Origin: Symbiodinium natans | Lineage: Eukaryota > Sar > Dinophyceae > Suessiales > Symbiodiniaceae | Assembly (NCBI GenBank): GCA_905221605.1 | Contig: CAJNDS010002390.1 | Span: 163,239 to 227,238, forward strand | Length of the DNA stretch: 64,000 nt | Direction: 5' to 3' | In this document: piece by piece, positions 1 to 14,243 of the stretch | Layout of the letters: each line of letters begins with the position of its first letter | How positions within the stretch are numbered: position 1 is the stretch's first letter | Program-made: the position numbers and the translations under genes | The notes under the pieces: generated by a model | What the model saw: the letters and a program-made list of their open reading frames with translations, nothing else | Told to the model about the DNA's origin: nothing | The model's database searches: none

Positions 1-297
1 GTAGAAAGTCCACACTTGTTCCGTAGCCATTGTCGCCGACTGTCTCATCCCCCCTTTGGGGGATTCCAAAAGCATCAACTCTGCGTCAGTGGCACTCATA
101 CCGAAAGAGAAGTTGCTTCGCACGCACCTCCATTGATTCCATTGCATGAACCACTGGTCGTCATCGGATGTGTGTCTGAGCTCACAACCAGTTCGAAAGA
201 AAGAAACCATATACAGCAATAAGTGATAGAATCATGGCCTTATAACCATGATTCTAAGGAAGACGTTTCTCTCTAGGTCTGGGCGTGTTCGCCCGTC

Positions 298-1164
298 TTA
301 TCTCTGGCAGACATTCATGCCTCTGCGGGGGACGATGCTTCCTGCGCGGCTTCTGTGGCGAGACTGGAAGTCACGTGGGATGGTGCATCGGTGTTCTGCT
401 CCTTTTCGGGCACTGATGCACCACAAGCAACTGGCCTTGGTCGACAAGATAGCAGATTCAGTTGCTACCGTATCATCATGGCTAGTGCAAACACTGAATC
501 CTTCTGGCAATGGCATGACGTTGATATTGTCGTTCTCAGGTTCTGGGTAGAACCGACCTTATCGATGTCGCTTTCGGAGATCGTCGTCTCGAGCGTTGGT
601 ACCTCAACAGGTAGAGAATCAAGTTCTGCACATGAAGAGATCGATGCGACTCCTTGTGGCGCCAGAGGACAAGCTTCTCCTCCCCTTCGGGGGGCCGCCC
701 TTCGAGAACGAAGTGGGCGCGGGCATCTATGTCCATCTCCTCCTCAAACACTCCTTTTAGGAGGTGGGTAGCAGCCGCGGACCTGCGCCGGTTCATATTG
801 CAATGAACCACGAGGATAACCTTTCTGATCATCGTTCTATCCTTAAGGTGCTTCACCCAAGTGGAAATTTCACTGGCGTTCCGACACGGAGCTTGTAGGG
901 CTCGTCATCCTCTGGGTGATACCAGGTCATCGGTGAGATGCCGACGGTGACTGACTCGCCCCCGGACAACGTTCACGCCCTTAAGCTTAGGGGCGTGTTT
1001 GTGAGGGCTTCCTCGTTGAGACGATAGAAAGGAAGAAGTTTTCGGAAGTGGACGGGTGACTTGAGTTTAGGCCTAAACCCTCGAAGGAATAGGTTTGGGT
1101 GGTCTTGCCGCCTGAAACGGCGTGGGGTGGCATAAAAAATTAGATGGCCCTCCACTCGGACCAT
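298..1164 (-). pseudogene. Degenerate coding remnant, several frameshifts
   Basis: The first 1.2 kb lacks telomere-like repeats. On the minus strand a coding-like reading runs from a Met at 1164 (begins MVRVEGHLIFY) through an in-frame TGA near 975, on to a stretch with TWYHPEDDEPYKLRVG. It changes frame near 855 to KHLKDRTMIRKVILVVHC and again near 690 and 545 (LPVEVPTLETTISESD, then PEPENDNINVMPLPEGFS). No single intact frame spans it. It could be a decayed retroelement polyprotein segment or a dead gene; I do not recognise the family. The patchwork is my own reading of three frames, so confidence is low. Confidence 0.3.
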
Positions 1165-1312
1165 GGCTGCTCTTCACATTTCACGAAGCTTTCGAAGCGA
1201 GTCTGCATCCCAACCTGCACAGCTTCTGCGCCCTTTCACAGCAAGCCCTAAACCCTAAACCCTTATATAACCCTAAACCCTAAACCTACACCCCTTCCCC
1301 CCTCAAGGTGGC

Positions 1313-1355
1313 CTCCAAGCCCAATTCTCGGAGCTTCTTGCAGATGAGCGCGCAC
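1313..1355 (-). CDS. Aminotransferase exon (CALICKKLRELGLE)
   Basis: A 43-nt exon, acceptor GAAG|G, donor GGAG|GC. Reads CALICKKLRELGLE. A short exon encoding a Tyr/Arg segment may lie between this and the previous one. Confidence 0.6.
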
Positions 1356-2697
1356 CTTCCCCAAACTGTACCGGGATTGGGGTTCAGACTCAAAGTCTGA
1401 TGACAGCCTCTTCCAACAGCACAAGCGAGAAGCCCCTCCCCCGCCTTCAACTAAACCCTAAACCCTAAACCCTAAACCCCAAACCCTAAACCCTAAACCC
1501 TAAACCCTACATCAGGGCTTGAATTGAGGTTTCAGAGGACTCTTGGGCTTGGCATTGCGGGGAACTCCCCAGTCAGCGTCTGCGGCAGCCTCTCGCCCAA
1601 ATCCTTGGAGACCTCAGAGGCAGCTGTTGCGGGTTTAGGGTCTAGGGTTTAGGGTTTGGGGTTTGGGGTTTAGGGTTCAGGGTTCAGGGTTTAGGGCTTA
1701 GGGCTTGGGGCTTAGGGTTTAGGGTTTAGGGTTTAGGGTTTAGGGTTTAGGGTTTAGGGTTTAGGGTTTAGGGTTTAGGGTTTAGGGTTTAGGGTTTAGG
1801 GTTTAGGGGGTTTAGGGTTTAGGGTTTAGGGTTTAGGGTTTAGGGTTTAGGGTTTAGGGTTTAGGGTTTAGGGTTTAGGGTTTAGGGTTTAGGGTTTAGG
1901 GTTTAGGGTTTAGGGTTTAGGGTTTAGGGTTTAGGGTTTAGGGGAGTCGCAAGGATCGAGGGCGTGCGAGGGAGTGTAAGGGGCTTGGGCTTGGGGTTTC
2001 GGATCATTGCAGCCACTCCTGAGGGCCTTGAGGGCCGAGCCATGTCAATGTGCTTGGCAAGGGCGCCAGACCTGGTTCCAGAAAGCCCCGTCATAGGGCT
2101 TAGGGTTTAGGGTTTCGGGTTTCGGGTTTGCCAGGACGTGGGGGATTGAAGGTTCAGGGGTGGTGAGTCATCTTGCCGCATCTCGGCCCCGCCAAGGCTC
2201 AGGCTCCACGAAATGGAGCAGGTTCATGGAGGAGAAGATCACTGGGTTGTTTCCTCGGCTGCTGTTCAAGGCAGGTACAAGGCCCCAGTGTAGCCTGGGA
2301 ACGTATAAGGTTGATAAGAGCTACAGTATGCCCTAAACAATCCCTAAACCCTAAACCTTGAACCCTACATAAACCCAGCACCTTAACCCACCAGGTACAG
2401 GGAGGATGAGTGCCACCGGCCAACTGGAAGCTTGCGTTGAAGGTTGGCAGAACATCGAGGTTGGGATTCTCCAGCCCACTCTGGACCAACTACGCCCTGT
2501 CGAATAGTGGCTCGTCTGTGGCGGCAAGTGGGGATGCCAAGTACCGCGCATTCCTCAACCAGCCCTTCATGCGTATTCGCACGTGCATCGGAAGCCCCGA
2601 GTCCGACTGCGTGTCGGCAGAAGTAGTAGTAGCAGTAGTAGTAGTAGCAGTAGTAGTAGTAGTAGTAGTAGTAGCAGCAGCAGCAGCAGTAGTAGTG

Positions 2698-2770
<73 letters not shown>

Positions 2771-2776
2771 CAGGAG

Positions 2777-2814
<38 letters not shown>

Positions 2815-3624
2815 CTGTGGATGGACAAAATCTTGCATGACCCCCTACGTTACACGTGTGCGATGGTTTGGTATTCGAGCTCCCCGCGCCCCTCGAATCT
2901 CAATGTTGCGTGCGCGTGCGGGTGATGCAGGATTTCGGTCATTCACACACATGCACTTTCGAAGCGTTGCAAGGACAGCAATGTTAAGATTCAGGGTTTG
3001 GAAGGGATGCCCTGCATAATAAAAGTGATGCAGGATTTCGTCCATCAATAATCTCGGACAAGATAATTTACTGACTTGTTGGCGAGAGTTGTTGCTGGAA
3101 TGGCTTTTGGGAAGAATGTCGGAGATGTACTTTTGGCAGCTTCAAGCCTAACTAAGCTCTCCTCTTGCTCGGGTGTGGCCAAGTGACAAAGAGCAGAAAT
3201 GCCGCGTTTTTCAAGTTTCAAATTCGTTTCCGCAGTTTCATATTAGTTTCAAAATAGTTTCAAAATGCAGTTGCAAAATCGATGTTAAGGGGAAACTGTA
3301 TTTTCTACGCGCAATTCAAAAGAATAAAGGAATATCAGAGGTTCCTGGTTTTCAAAAAGCGCGGACAGAAATTGCAGTTCCCCCTTAACAGCGATTTTGC
3401 AACTGGATTTCGAAATTATTTTGAAACTGATTGGAAACTAATTTGAAACTGTGAAAACAATTTGAAACTTGAAAAATACCATATTCCGGACTTTCTGCCC
3501 CCATCCTGGCCCCTCACATACGGCCCTCAATTCACTTTGGTCAGCTGTGACTAGAGACCAGAGTTTCCGAAAACTTGCCAGTCTCCAGACAGTAGTGGTA
3601 GTGGTAGTGGTAGTAGTGGTAGTG

Positions 3625-3694
<70 letters not shown>

Positions 3695-6600
3695 GAGTAG
3701 TAGGAGTAGGAGTAGCAGTAGCAATAGTAGCGGTAGCGGCAGCAGCAGCAGTAGTAGCAGCAGTAGCAGCAGTAGCTGTAGCAGCAGCAGCAGCAGCAGG
3801 AGCAGCAGCAGCAGCAGCAGGAGCAGCAGCAGCGGCGGCAGCGGCAGCAGCAGCAGCAGCGGCGGCGGCGGCGGCGGCGGCAGCTATCGGTGTCGCCGCC
3901 AGTGTCGCCGTCGCCGCCGCCGCTGCCGCCGCCGTTGCCGCCGCCGTCGGCGTCGTCGGCATCGTCGTCTTCACTCCGGTGGCAGAAAGGTTTCGGGTTT
4001 AGGGCTAAGGGTTTAGGTGGTGAATTCGCGGTGTGTCCCATGGCCAGAACTTTACAACCGGCTCGGGTCATAAGAGGGTCAGGTGCCTCTTTTCCCTCCA
4101 GTAGCCACCCAGTGCGTCCCATATTGGGCCCCGGACACACGCCTCTGTGGCCCGACCCTAAAACTCGGCCCTTGCTGTGGGCCGAGGCGGGCGACGCGCA
4201 GCGATTCAAAATGGACCCTAAACTTCAAACCGTAAACCCTAACCCCTAAACCCTAAACCCTAAACCCTAAACCCTAAAACCTCAAGCACAGGAAGCTCTG
4301 AGGACCCGGCCGCTGTCGATGAAGCCCACCCCAGCAAGCGGCCTCAGAGATTCCCAAAAGCCCGAGGCCCGAAACTCTGAGGGGTTTAGGGTTTAGGATT
4401 TAGGGTTTAGGGTTTAGGGTTTAGGGTTTAGGGTTTAGGGTTTAGGGTTTAGGGTCCTATACAGAACTACAGCACTCCAATCGCAAACTGCAGATTCAGG
4501 GTGCAGGATTCTGGGTTCTGGGTTCTGGGTTAATAGGGTTGACGGACGGTTTCGGTTCTCTGTTCACTTCTCGGAGTGGCTCCGGCTTGTAGTATGAGGA
4601 ACACACATATACCTGAACTGGTTTGTTCGAGGAATTCAGGTACCATAATGGGGCCACTACAAAAATGATGGATCCTTGTTCTGGGAACTGTACTTAAGGT
4701 GCTTAACAGGAACCCACTTTATCTCGATCCCCCTGACCTGACCTGACGCTCCCTGCTGCAGCAAGCCCGATTCAATAATGGGAAGAAGGGTTTGGGGTTT
4801 AGGGTTGAGGCGTGCCCACACCCGCAGACCAGAAAAACAAAGAACAAATACACCAACTGGCACCGATCTACCCGGCTGACGCATTTTGTGAGCCCTCTGC
4901 TATGGCAGGTTCCTTGTGGCCTAGGCTCCAAAACAAGGAAGCCAAAACATGCCAAAATTGCCCAGGTTCAAACCCTTAAAACCTCAAACCGCAAACCTGA
5001 ATCGAAACGCTCCTTGACAGACGCCGGAGGCAAGGTAAAAGAACGAGGGAAGTCGACTGCTTCAGAGTTCGGGTTCTAGAAATCACCATAATCGTAAACC
5101 CTAAACCCTAAACCCCTAAACCCCTAAACCCCTAAACCTATGTAGGGTACAGGTTAGAGGTTTAGGGGATTGCCTAGCATTTCGGGTTTTAGGGCTGAGG
5201 GCCACAGATTCTCGGCACCGTGCTTTAGCAGCTGGGGATATGCCTGGACCCAACCAACCTGCAGGGAGGCTGGAAACCCCAACCCGCGAAGCTCCGCACC
5301 CTAAAGCCTAAACCCTAAACCCGAAAAAACCCTAAACCCTAATTAAACCCTCAACCCGAAAACCCTAAACCCTGAACCCAAAACTCTGAACCCGAGCCAA
5401 GCTCTGACAGGATCTCCGGCATGCAGGTTGGGGCGTGGGTTTCCGGACGACTACAAAGGTGGCAGCTCTTGGGCATGGGTTTTAACTCAGGATGACCCAC
5501 AAGCCCCCGCCTCTCTCAACCCAAACAACCGGCGCTTTGTGGCTTTAGGGTTTAGGGGTAATCTCCCTGAACCCTAAGCCCTCAACCCTAAACCCTAAAC
5601 CCTAAACCCCTAGAGTCCCAAAACCCCTAATTCCTGGGGGAGCCTTCGTGCCAGGACCGATGATCTTCGAGAAGGTCCCGACGGAGAAGACGCGCCTGGG
5701 ATGCATGAGAAGGTTGGAGACACCACCCAATAGCCCAAGCGCTTTTAGGGTTTAGGATTGGAACGTTCAAGGGTTTTTCAAGGTTCTGGGCCCTATAGGG
5801 TCTTAGGGTTCAGGGTTCGGGGTAAGTTTGAAGTTGTGATAGGTTATGGTCACAGCTTCATGTGTCTTTCCCGTCGATCCCCATGTGCGCCAAGGCTCAG
5901 CACCTGCATCTTCTTCGATTTCTGTGTATCAACCCCAAACCAAAACCCTCAGACCCTGAGCCCTAAACCCTAAACCCTAAACCCTAAACCCTAAACCCTA
6001 AACCCTAAACCCTAAACCCTGAACCCGAACTTCCCTGGAAGTATTGCTAGCCATCTACCAAGGGCTGAAAACACAGGGACGAACCAGACCCCCACACTTT
6101 GGACCCCTCAGGTTGTACCCTTGGGCCCTTGGGTTTGGGGACCCTTTCTAAAGATCCGCTAAGAAAATATCAAGGACAGATTAGGAGTGTATTAAGGGAA
6201 CCTCTTAGGGTACAGCCTTCTGCCTCCCTTGATTCTGATTCATCGGAAGCCGGAGAAACCCAAAGCTCTTACACCCTAACTTATTAAACCCTATGTAAGC
6301 TCTGAGCACCAAGTACCTGCGCCACAATCATTAAGCCCTGAACCCTAAACCCAAAATCCCCAAGCCCCAAACCCAAACCAACCCAACATGGGGCCAAGGG
6401 GAGCACGGATCGTCCTTGTCGTCGTGATAGAACAGGGGTTTTACCTGTTTAGGGTTTAGGGTTAGTACTTGCTGATTCTTTACCCCAAACCCACAACCTA
6501 GGAAACCAGAGCTCTAACTTGGAGGCTCCTTGGGCGGGGGGGGGGGGGGGGGCGGAGGGAATGGCTCTGACATCTTCCATGCATGGAGGGGCTTGGGGAG

Positions 6601-9600
6601 GGGGAGCTTCTGGCTGAATACGAACATCGAACTGGATTGAGCTGGCCAGCAGATATGGCAAGAGCTTGACATTGAACACTCAAACACATTAGGGCCCCTT
6701 TCTGCACAGTACCCTGCATCTACAACAAAAAGGATCCCAACCCAGGGAATCCGAGGGCACCATGTGGCCTTAACAAACCCTAAACCCTAAACCCTAAACC
6801 CTGAACCCTAAACCCTAAACCCTAAACCCTAAACCGGGTCTCCATTAAAAAAAGCAGGAAACAAAACTCCAAGGGAGCGGCTTCGGCTGGCGCGAAGTTC
6901 AGGAGCTGGTATGCCTCGTCTGCGATGACGTAGAAGTTGTACTTCCTTGCTCCAGGCAGTTGCAGCGGTTTAGGGTTTAGGGTTTAGGGTTTAGGGTTTA
7001 GGGTTTAGGGTTTGGGGCTTGGGGCTTAGGGCTTAGGGCTTAGGGCTTAGGGCTTAGGGATTCAAGCAGGAAACCCCCACCAGATGCAGACAAGTACTGC
7101 TTTTTTCAGGAATTCGCAGTGGAAAAAAGCCTCTGACACTGATGTAGGCGTGGCAGGGGAAGAGGGGCAGAGAAAGAGCAGGAAAATGGCAAACTCTAGC
7201 ACCTAAACCCTGAGCCCTAGACTGAAAGCAAAGGGAACCTAAACCCTAAACCCTAAACCCTAAACCCTAAACCCTAAACCCTAAACCCTAAACCCTAAAC
7301 CCTAAACCCTAAACACGATAGAAGGGCGAATCAAGCCCACTGTGAGGGAGCGGGGATCTGGCACAAGGCGGCACTCGACTGCCCTGTGGTTGTCTCGCGA
7401 ATTAGGGTTTGGGGTTTAGGGTTTAGGGTTTAGGGTTTAGGGTTTAGGGTTTACGGTTTAGGGTTTGGGGTTTAGGGTTTCGGGCTTCTGGTTGCATGGA
7501 AGCATCAGCGGAGAGCCCAATAAATAGCCTTGTGGGGTTTAGGGTTTAGGGTTTAGGGTTTAGGGTTTGGGGTTTAGGGTTTAGGGTTTAGGGTTTCGGG
7601 TCTAGGGTTTAGGGTTTAGGGCTAGCCACTAAGCCTGATGCCCAGAAAGTTTCTACAATTTTGGGGCCAGTCCTTCGAACACAAGATACATGTTGGGATG
7701 TTCAGGGATTGTAATGGGGGGGGTACCATGATCCCCATTATGGACTGTTAGCATAAGGGGGAACATCCCAAGATAAATGTCGTAGTTCAAGGTTCTTAGG
7801 CAGGACGTGGACACGGTTCCTGCGGCCTACTACAGCGCTAAGAACTGAGGCAGCCACGTGCCATACCCTAAACCACGAAAACTCCGAACCCTGAACCCTA
7901 AACCCCATCTATATATATATATATATATATGTATAGATATATATATATATATAGATATATATGTATATATACAGATCTATATACCCCCCAAACCCTAAAC
8001 CCTGAACCCTAAACCCCAAACCCTAACCCAACGTGAGCCCTCTCCCCGGAGCCCCCAGCTTTGCCAGCGCCATCAGCTTGGCGCGCTTCTCGTTCGAAGT
8101 GTTGTATCCTCCAGGCGGATTGAGGTTTCGGGTTTAGGGTTTAGGCTTAGGGATTGAGGTTTCGGGCTTCGGGGGGTTTTCGTGTAGGGTTTTATAGGGC
8201 TTTGTAGGGTTTTAAGGGGTTTTATCGGGCTATATCGGGTTTTATGAGGTTTTGGGGGTTGAGGTTCACAGGGTCTTGTACCGCTTTGTAGTGTTTATAA
8301 AGTTGTTGCAGGGCTTTTATGGGGGGGTTATAGGGTTTTATGGGGTTTAGGGTTCACAGGTGTTTTGGGCTCTATAGCGTTTTATCGGGTTGAGAGGGCT
8401 TTATAGGGTTTGCCGGGTTTCCAGGGAAGCTCATAGGGTTTATAGGGTTCGAGGAAATCCGGGGTGGTCTCAAGGCCTGGACGCCTTTCTACGAAGAATT
8501 TGTGGGGGGTTTGAGAACCCCTGAAGCCCCTAAGCCCGAAGCCCTGAACCCTAAACCCTAAACCCTAAACCCTAAATCCTAAGCCCTTGAGCCGCACCCA
8601 GGAGTTCCAGAAAGCCCCCGATACCCTTTGAGTGAGGAAAGTACCTTCATTCAGAGAAGAACCCCATCATGGGCTCGGGGCATAGGGTATGGGGTTGAGG
8701 GTTGAGGGTTGAGGGTTGAGGGTTTAGGGTTTAGGGTTTAGGGCTTCGGGATTAGAGTTTAGGGCTTCATATATGGTATTCAGACAAAGGTTTAGGGCAT
8801 TTGTAAACCCTGAAGCCTAAACCCTAAACCCTAAACCCTAAAGCCTAAACCCTAAAGCCTAAACCCTAAACCCTAAACCCTAAACCCTAAACCCTAAACC
8901 CTAACCCTAAACCCTAAACCCTAAACCCTAACCCTAAACCCTATATCCTCAACCCTGACATCTCCCTCAGGCATGGGGAATCTACGCCACGCCGCGGGGT
9001 GCCTGTCGGATTGTGGTGGACTGGCCTTGGGCGGCACACCCGGAACTCTTCAGGGTTTGGGGCTTAGGGTTTAGGGCTTAGGGTTTAGGATTTCAGCTCT
9101 ACACCTTGAGCCCTTGGCGCATCGGAGTGTGGGATTCAAGGCTTCGGGCGGCGGATGCCTTCGAACTTTAGGGTTCAGGGTTTAGGGTTGAGGGTTGAGG
9201 GTTTAGGTTTAGGGTTTAGGGCTGAGGATTGAGGGGGGTTGGCTGCTTCTAGGGCTTTCACGGACTTGGGGGTTTCAGGCTTGTAGGTTCTGCGCTCGCC
9301 TTACCGAAGACTGCACCCAACTTGCTTTTCACGTGAGCATGACCTGATCCCGACCAGCGTGCCGGGACCGAATTGGGAGGTGCCATTGCAGTTCTTGCTA
9401 TTCTCTTCAGATGTCTGCGCCTACCAAACTCTACTCTCTACACCCTAAACTCTCATGTCTTTGAAACCATTGGCCCCCAGAGTTTAGGGCTTGAGGTCTA
9501 GGTGGGGGCCTAGTAGGGCCTGGGGTATAGGGTAAACCTCAAACCCCATAACCCCAAACCCTGAACCCTAAACCCTAAACCCTAAACCCTACCCTAAACC

Positions 9601-12600
9601 CTAAACCCCCTTGAACCCTCTTGCCCTACAACCCACGCCTCGGAAGCCCGGTCTGAGATCCCGGCACAGTGTAAACCTGGGCGCCGGCACGCCGGGATGA
9701 GAGTTGAGGGATGGTAGGCTTTGGGGTCTAGGGGCTTAGAGGTTTGGGGTTTAGGGGTTTACCCTAAACCCTAAACCCTAAACCCTAAACCCTAAACCCC
9801 AAACCCTAAAGCCTAGCGGTTTGGGGTTTAAGGCTTGGGGTTCAGGGAGGATTTCGGCTCGGGGTCGGGCATTCTGGGAAGGGTCTGGGTGCCAGAATGC
9901 AGGGGCTTAAGGGCTTAGGGTCCTACTGTGGATGGAGGAATCTTACCCTAACCCTAAACCCTAAACCTGAACCAACCCTGAACCCTGAACGCTAACCCTA
10001 AACCCTAAACCTAAACCCTACAGTGGGTGCAATAAGTTCACAGTTGGAGCAAGATGGCCTCCATTTACCGCGGGGTGCCGGATCATCTTGAGGAGTGAAG
10101 TGGGTTTCGAGGGTTAGGGTTTTGGGTTACTGGGTTTAGAGGGTTTAGGGCTATAGGGTTTAGAGGGTTTAGGGCTGTAGGTTTAGGGTTTTCGCGCTTG
10201 GGGTTATAGGGGTGATGGGTTCTAGGGCGATAGGGTGAGTGATAGGGTTGTAGGCTTATAGCGTGATCGGCTTACGGGGTCATAGCCTTTTGGGGTTACA
10301 GGGGTTCGGGTTCTAGGGCTTTCGAGGTCTAGGGTTTTGGGGTTTTGGGGTTTTAGGGTTTTGGGGTTTTAGGGTTTTAGGGCTTTTGGGATTTGGGGTA
10401 TTTGGGGTATTTGGGGTATTTGGGGTATTTGGGGTATTTGGGGTATTTGGGGTATTTGTCGGAACCATCCGCTCCACCCCACACCCCCGGCCTGCTGTTC
10501 GGGTTTAGGGTTTAGGGTTTAGGGTTTAGGGTTTAGGGTTTAGGGTTTAGGGTTTAGGGTTTAGGGTTTAGGGTTTAGGGTTTAGGGTTTAAAGGGTTTA
10601 GGGTTTAGGGTTTAGGGTTTAGGGTTTAGGGTTTAGGGTTTAGGGTTTAGGGTTTAGGGTTTAGGGTTTAGGGTTTAGGGTTTAGGGTTTAGGGTTTAGG
10701 GTTTAGGGTTTAGGGTTTAGGGTTTAGGGGTTAGGTTTTAGGGTTTAGGGTTTAGGGTTTAGGGTTTAGGGTTTAGGGTTTAGGGTTTAGGGTTTAGGGT
10801 TTAGGGTTTAGGGTTTAGGGTTTAGGGTTTAGGGTTTAGGGTTTAGGGTTTAGGGTTTAGGGTTTAGGGTTTAGGCGTTAGGGTTTAGGGTTTAGGGTTT
10901 AGGGTTTAGGGTTTAGGGTTTAGGGTTTAGGGTTTAGGGTTTAGGGTTTAGGGTTTAGGGTTTAGGGTTTAGGGTTTAGGGTTTAGGGTTTAGGGTTTAG
11001 GGGGAAGTGAAAGTTACCACGATACACGCAGTAGGAAGCGGTTTCCTTACCACGGCGACTTGATGTTCAAGCTCCTTCCCTCAAAGAAAGCCAGGAAGAG
11101 GCCGCACAAAGACCCTGCGAACCGTCCAGGGCCGCCACAAACTTCACCTTTCCAGCACACTCCGTGCAGACTTTCTCCAGCCTGGCGAATCGGTAGCTGA
11201 GGGTTGCTGCTTGTTTGAGGCCTGGGGCCCGTTATATAACAGGTGATTTGATGACCTTCTTGATATCTACTTATAGTCTAAAAACATATGTTTTCATGAC
11301 CTTCTTGATGTCTATATCTCGCGCTGCTTTCAACGACTCCAACTGGCACGTTCGAGTTGTGATGCTGACCTGCAACGTGGGCCGGTGCAAAATTCCTGGA
11401 GCCCCGAACGCCGAAATCCCTAAACCCTAAACCCTAAACCCTAAACCCTAAACCCTAAACCCTAAACCCTAAACCGTGGCGCACGCATCCATGTCCATGC
11501 CATCCTCCTGCATGGGCACGCCTTTCCTCGAAGAGGGAAAGTCGTGAGAAGCCCCTAATAGAGACCCCCCACCCCCAAACAGTAGGATCCCCTTATCGTA
11601 AGGACCCCAAGAAGGTACCCCAAGTATCGTAAACCCCCCTCGGGGATTTGGGGCTGATAGGGTAAACTACAAAACTAGGCCTGCTGATGTTTATGATGTT
11701 TAGGGTTAGGGTTCAGGAACCGGGGCGTAGGAGTTCAGGGTTGTAGAGGTCCAACAAGACTAATTAGCCCTTACTTTAAGGCGTTGGGATCAAGGACTCG
11801 GTTTCATGACATTGTCAAATTTCAATTTAAGCCCACCAACCCTGAACACCTCCCAACGCTAACCGCCCAGAACGAGGGGCAAACTGCGGGGCATCCCAGA
11901 TTTTGGAAGAGCTTGGGCGAGCTTGGGATTTTCCAACAAGGACTCTCAGAGCGTCAAGCCATACCCCAACGTCAAACCTGATGAACATGCTCCCTCGCGT
12001 GGCTTGCCGAGGGCTCGAGGCGGGTCTAGGGCCCCCAACGCCAAGCCCGAATTCTAGAGCCTTCGAACAGGGCCTTGCTGTAATTTGCTTGCGTCACTGT
12101 CAACTACAACGAACAACACGAGCAGAAAGCAATGGAAACCTAAACCCACAAAGGTCAACACAAGGGTGGAGCGAAAGCGGGGGTGGCGACACGCGCCCTC
12201 AATGAAAGCCCCGGAAATGAAGGGGTACCATGAGGGACCCCCAGAAGGGACCCCGTAATCTTACTCCCCTATGTATTCCCTATATAACCCTATATAACCC
12301 TATATAACCCTATATACCCCTATATAACCCTATATAACCCTATATAACCCTATATAACCCTATATAACCCTATATAACCCTATATAACCCTATATAGTCC
12401 CTATATACCTCACATAGCCCCTATATACCCAAGTAGAACCTAAACAGCCCCTTAAGGTCACTTATAAGGGTCCCTCTTTGAGTCCCGTGATTAAAAAAAA
12501 AACGAAACCTAAACCTTACCTAAGCCCTACACCCTAAACCCTAAACCCTAAACCCTAAACCCTAAACCCTAAACCCTGAACCCTGAACCCTAAACCCTAA

Positions 12601-14207
12601 AGAGCTCAGCTCTTGGCAGGTCCAGGCCGGAGTTTCTAGCCATGGTGAAGGCCAGGAAGTAAGTGGGCTCCTGACGTTGCCCCAGGTTTAGGGTTTAGGG
12701 TTTAGGGTTTAGGGTTTAGGGCTTAGGGTTTAGGGCTTAGGGCTTAGGGCTTAGGGCTTAGGGCTTAGGGCTTCGGGCTTCGGGCTTCGGAGTTGGGGGT
12801 TGCTAAACCCTCAACCTTGACCTGCAAGCCTTGAGCTCTACACATGCAAGCCTGTGGGGCCGGTAGAAGGGTGGGGGCTGGGGCAGGTAGAGGGGGGAAA
12901 TCTTGGACTTTGGGTTAGGGTTTAGGGTTTAGGGTTTAGGGTTTAGGGTTTAGGGTTTAGGGTTTAGGGTTTAGGGCTTTAGGGTTTAGGGTTTAGGGTT
13001 TAGGGTTTAGGGTTTAGGGTTTAGGGTTTAGGGTTTAGGGTTTAGGGTTTAGGGTTTAGGGTTTAGGGTTTAGGGTTTAGGGTTTAGGGTTTAGGGTCAA
13101 AGTGTAAAGGTTGAAAGCTGAAGGCTTAGGGCTTCGCGGGTGGTAACTGGCACGCCAGCTGAGGCCTTCAGGCTTGGACGTTAGGGTTTAGGGTTTAGGG
13201 TTTAGGGTTTAGGGTTTAGGGTTTAGGGTTTAGGGTTTAGGGTTTAGGGTTTAGGGTTTAGGGTTCAGGGTTCAGGGTTTAGGGTTTAGGGTTTAGGGTT
13301 TAGCGTTTAGCGTTTAGGGTTTAGCATTTGGGGTTTAGGGTTTAGGGTTTAGGGTTTAGGGTTTAGGGTTTAGAGTTTAGGGTTTAGGGTTTAGGGTTTG
13401 TTGTTCGTACCGCACAAACCCCCTGAAGCACCTGTGCATTCAACATCCACAAACCTGACGAGACTGCGCGCTGTAGACATTCAAGGTCCCCCCGCCCTTC
13501 CCCCTCCCCCTCCCCCTCCCCCCCAACACACCCGCCCCAAAACAACCCTAAACCCTAGATTTCACAACATCGCGCTGTGCCATGTGCACTATCGGTGAGC
13601 CGAGGGGTATGCGCCACCGACCCCCTGGGTGGGCGCCTGCCACGCATATATAGCTTAAACACACAGTCGTTGGCCAGATTCGCCAGGATGTGCGGCAGGG
13701 TCAAAGCTTGAAATCTGATACATCTTTCCGTTCCTGATGAGTATCCATTCGTATTGCCGAAGTCTCGCTCGCGAAAGCGGGGACGTTGGCAGTAGTCACG
13801 ACATCCGACCTCAGAGCCACACCTCTCGTGTTGGGGGCCCTGGTCTTGAGATCAGCTGCAGTCGTCAAGGCAGCGGCGTCTGGATCCAGCTGGCGATTAC
13901 AAACCCCCCGCTGCCATCTTGCCTGCCGTGAGGCCAGGCCGATGTGCATGTTGTTCTCACTGATGTTTCCAGTTTCTGTCCGCCTCACGCTTAGCCAGTC
14001 CTTAGCGAAGGGAGGGGGGGGGGGTGTAATTTATCACCGGGATGAAGACCATGTTTTTACAGTTGCATGTGTGTTGAGGACGGTACTTCCTCTCGTGCCC
14101 TCCGTAGATGGAAAAATTAGAGCATTGCTCCTGCCTGGCCGAATGGAGTAGCAATCAGTGCGCACGTGGACTAACTGGCTGGTGCGCTTTGTCGCTCTAA
14201 TGTAAGG

Positions 14208-14243
<36 letters not shown>

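Noticed and set aside
21-41. CCGTAGCCATT matching the start of the dinoflagellate spliced leader
   Set aside because: Only about 15 of 21 positions agree and the conserved TTGGCTCAAG end is absent; no gene follows.
2583-2840. Poly-Ser, poly-Val, poly-Tyr and poly-Thr ORFs (also 3438-4209)
   Set aside because: Trinucleotide microsatellites are open in several frames on both strands.
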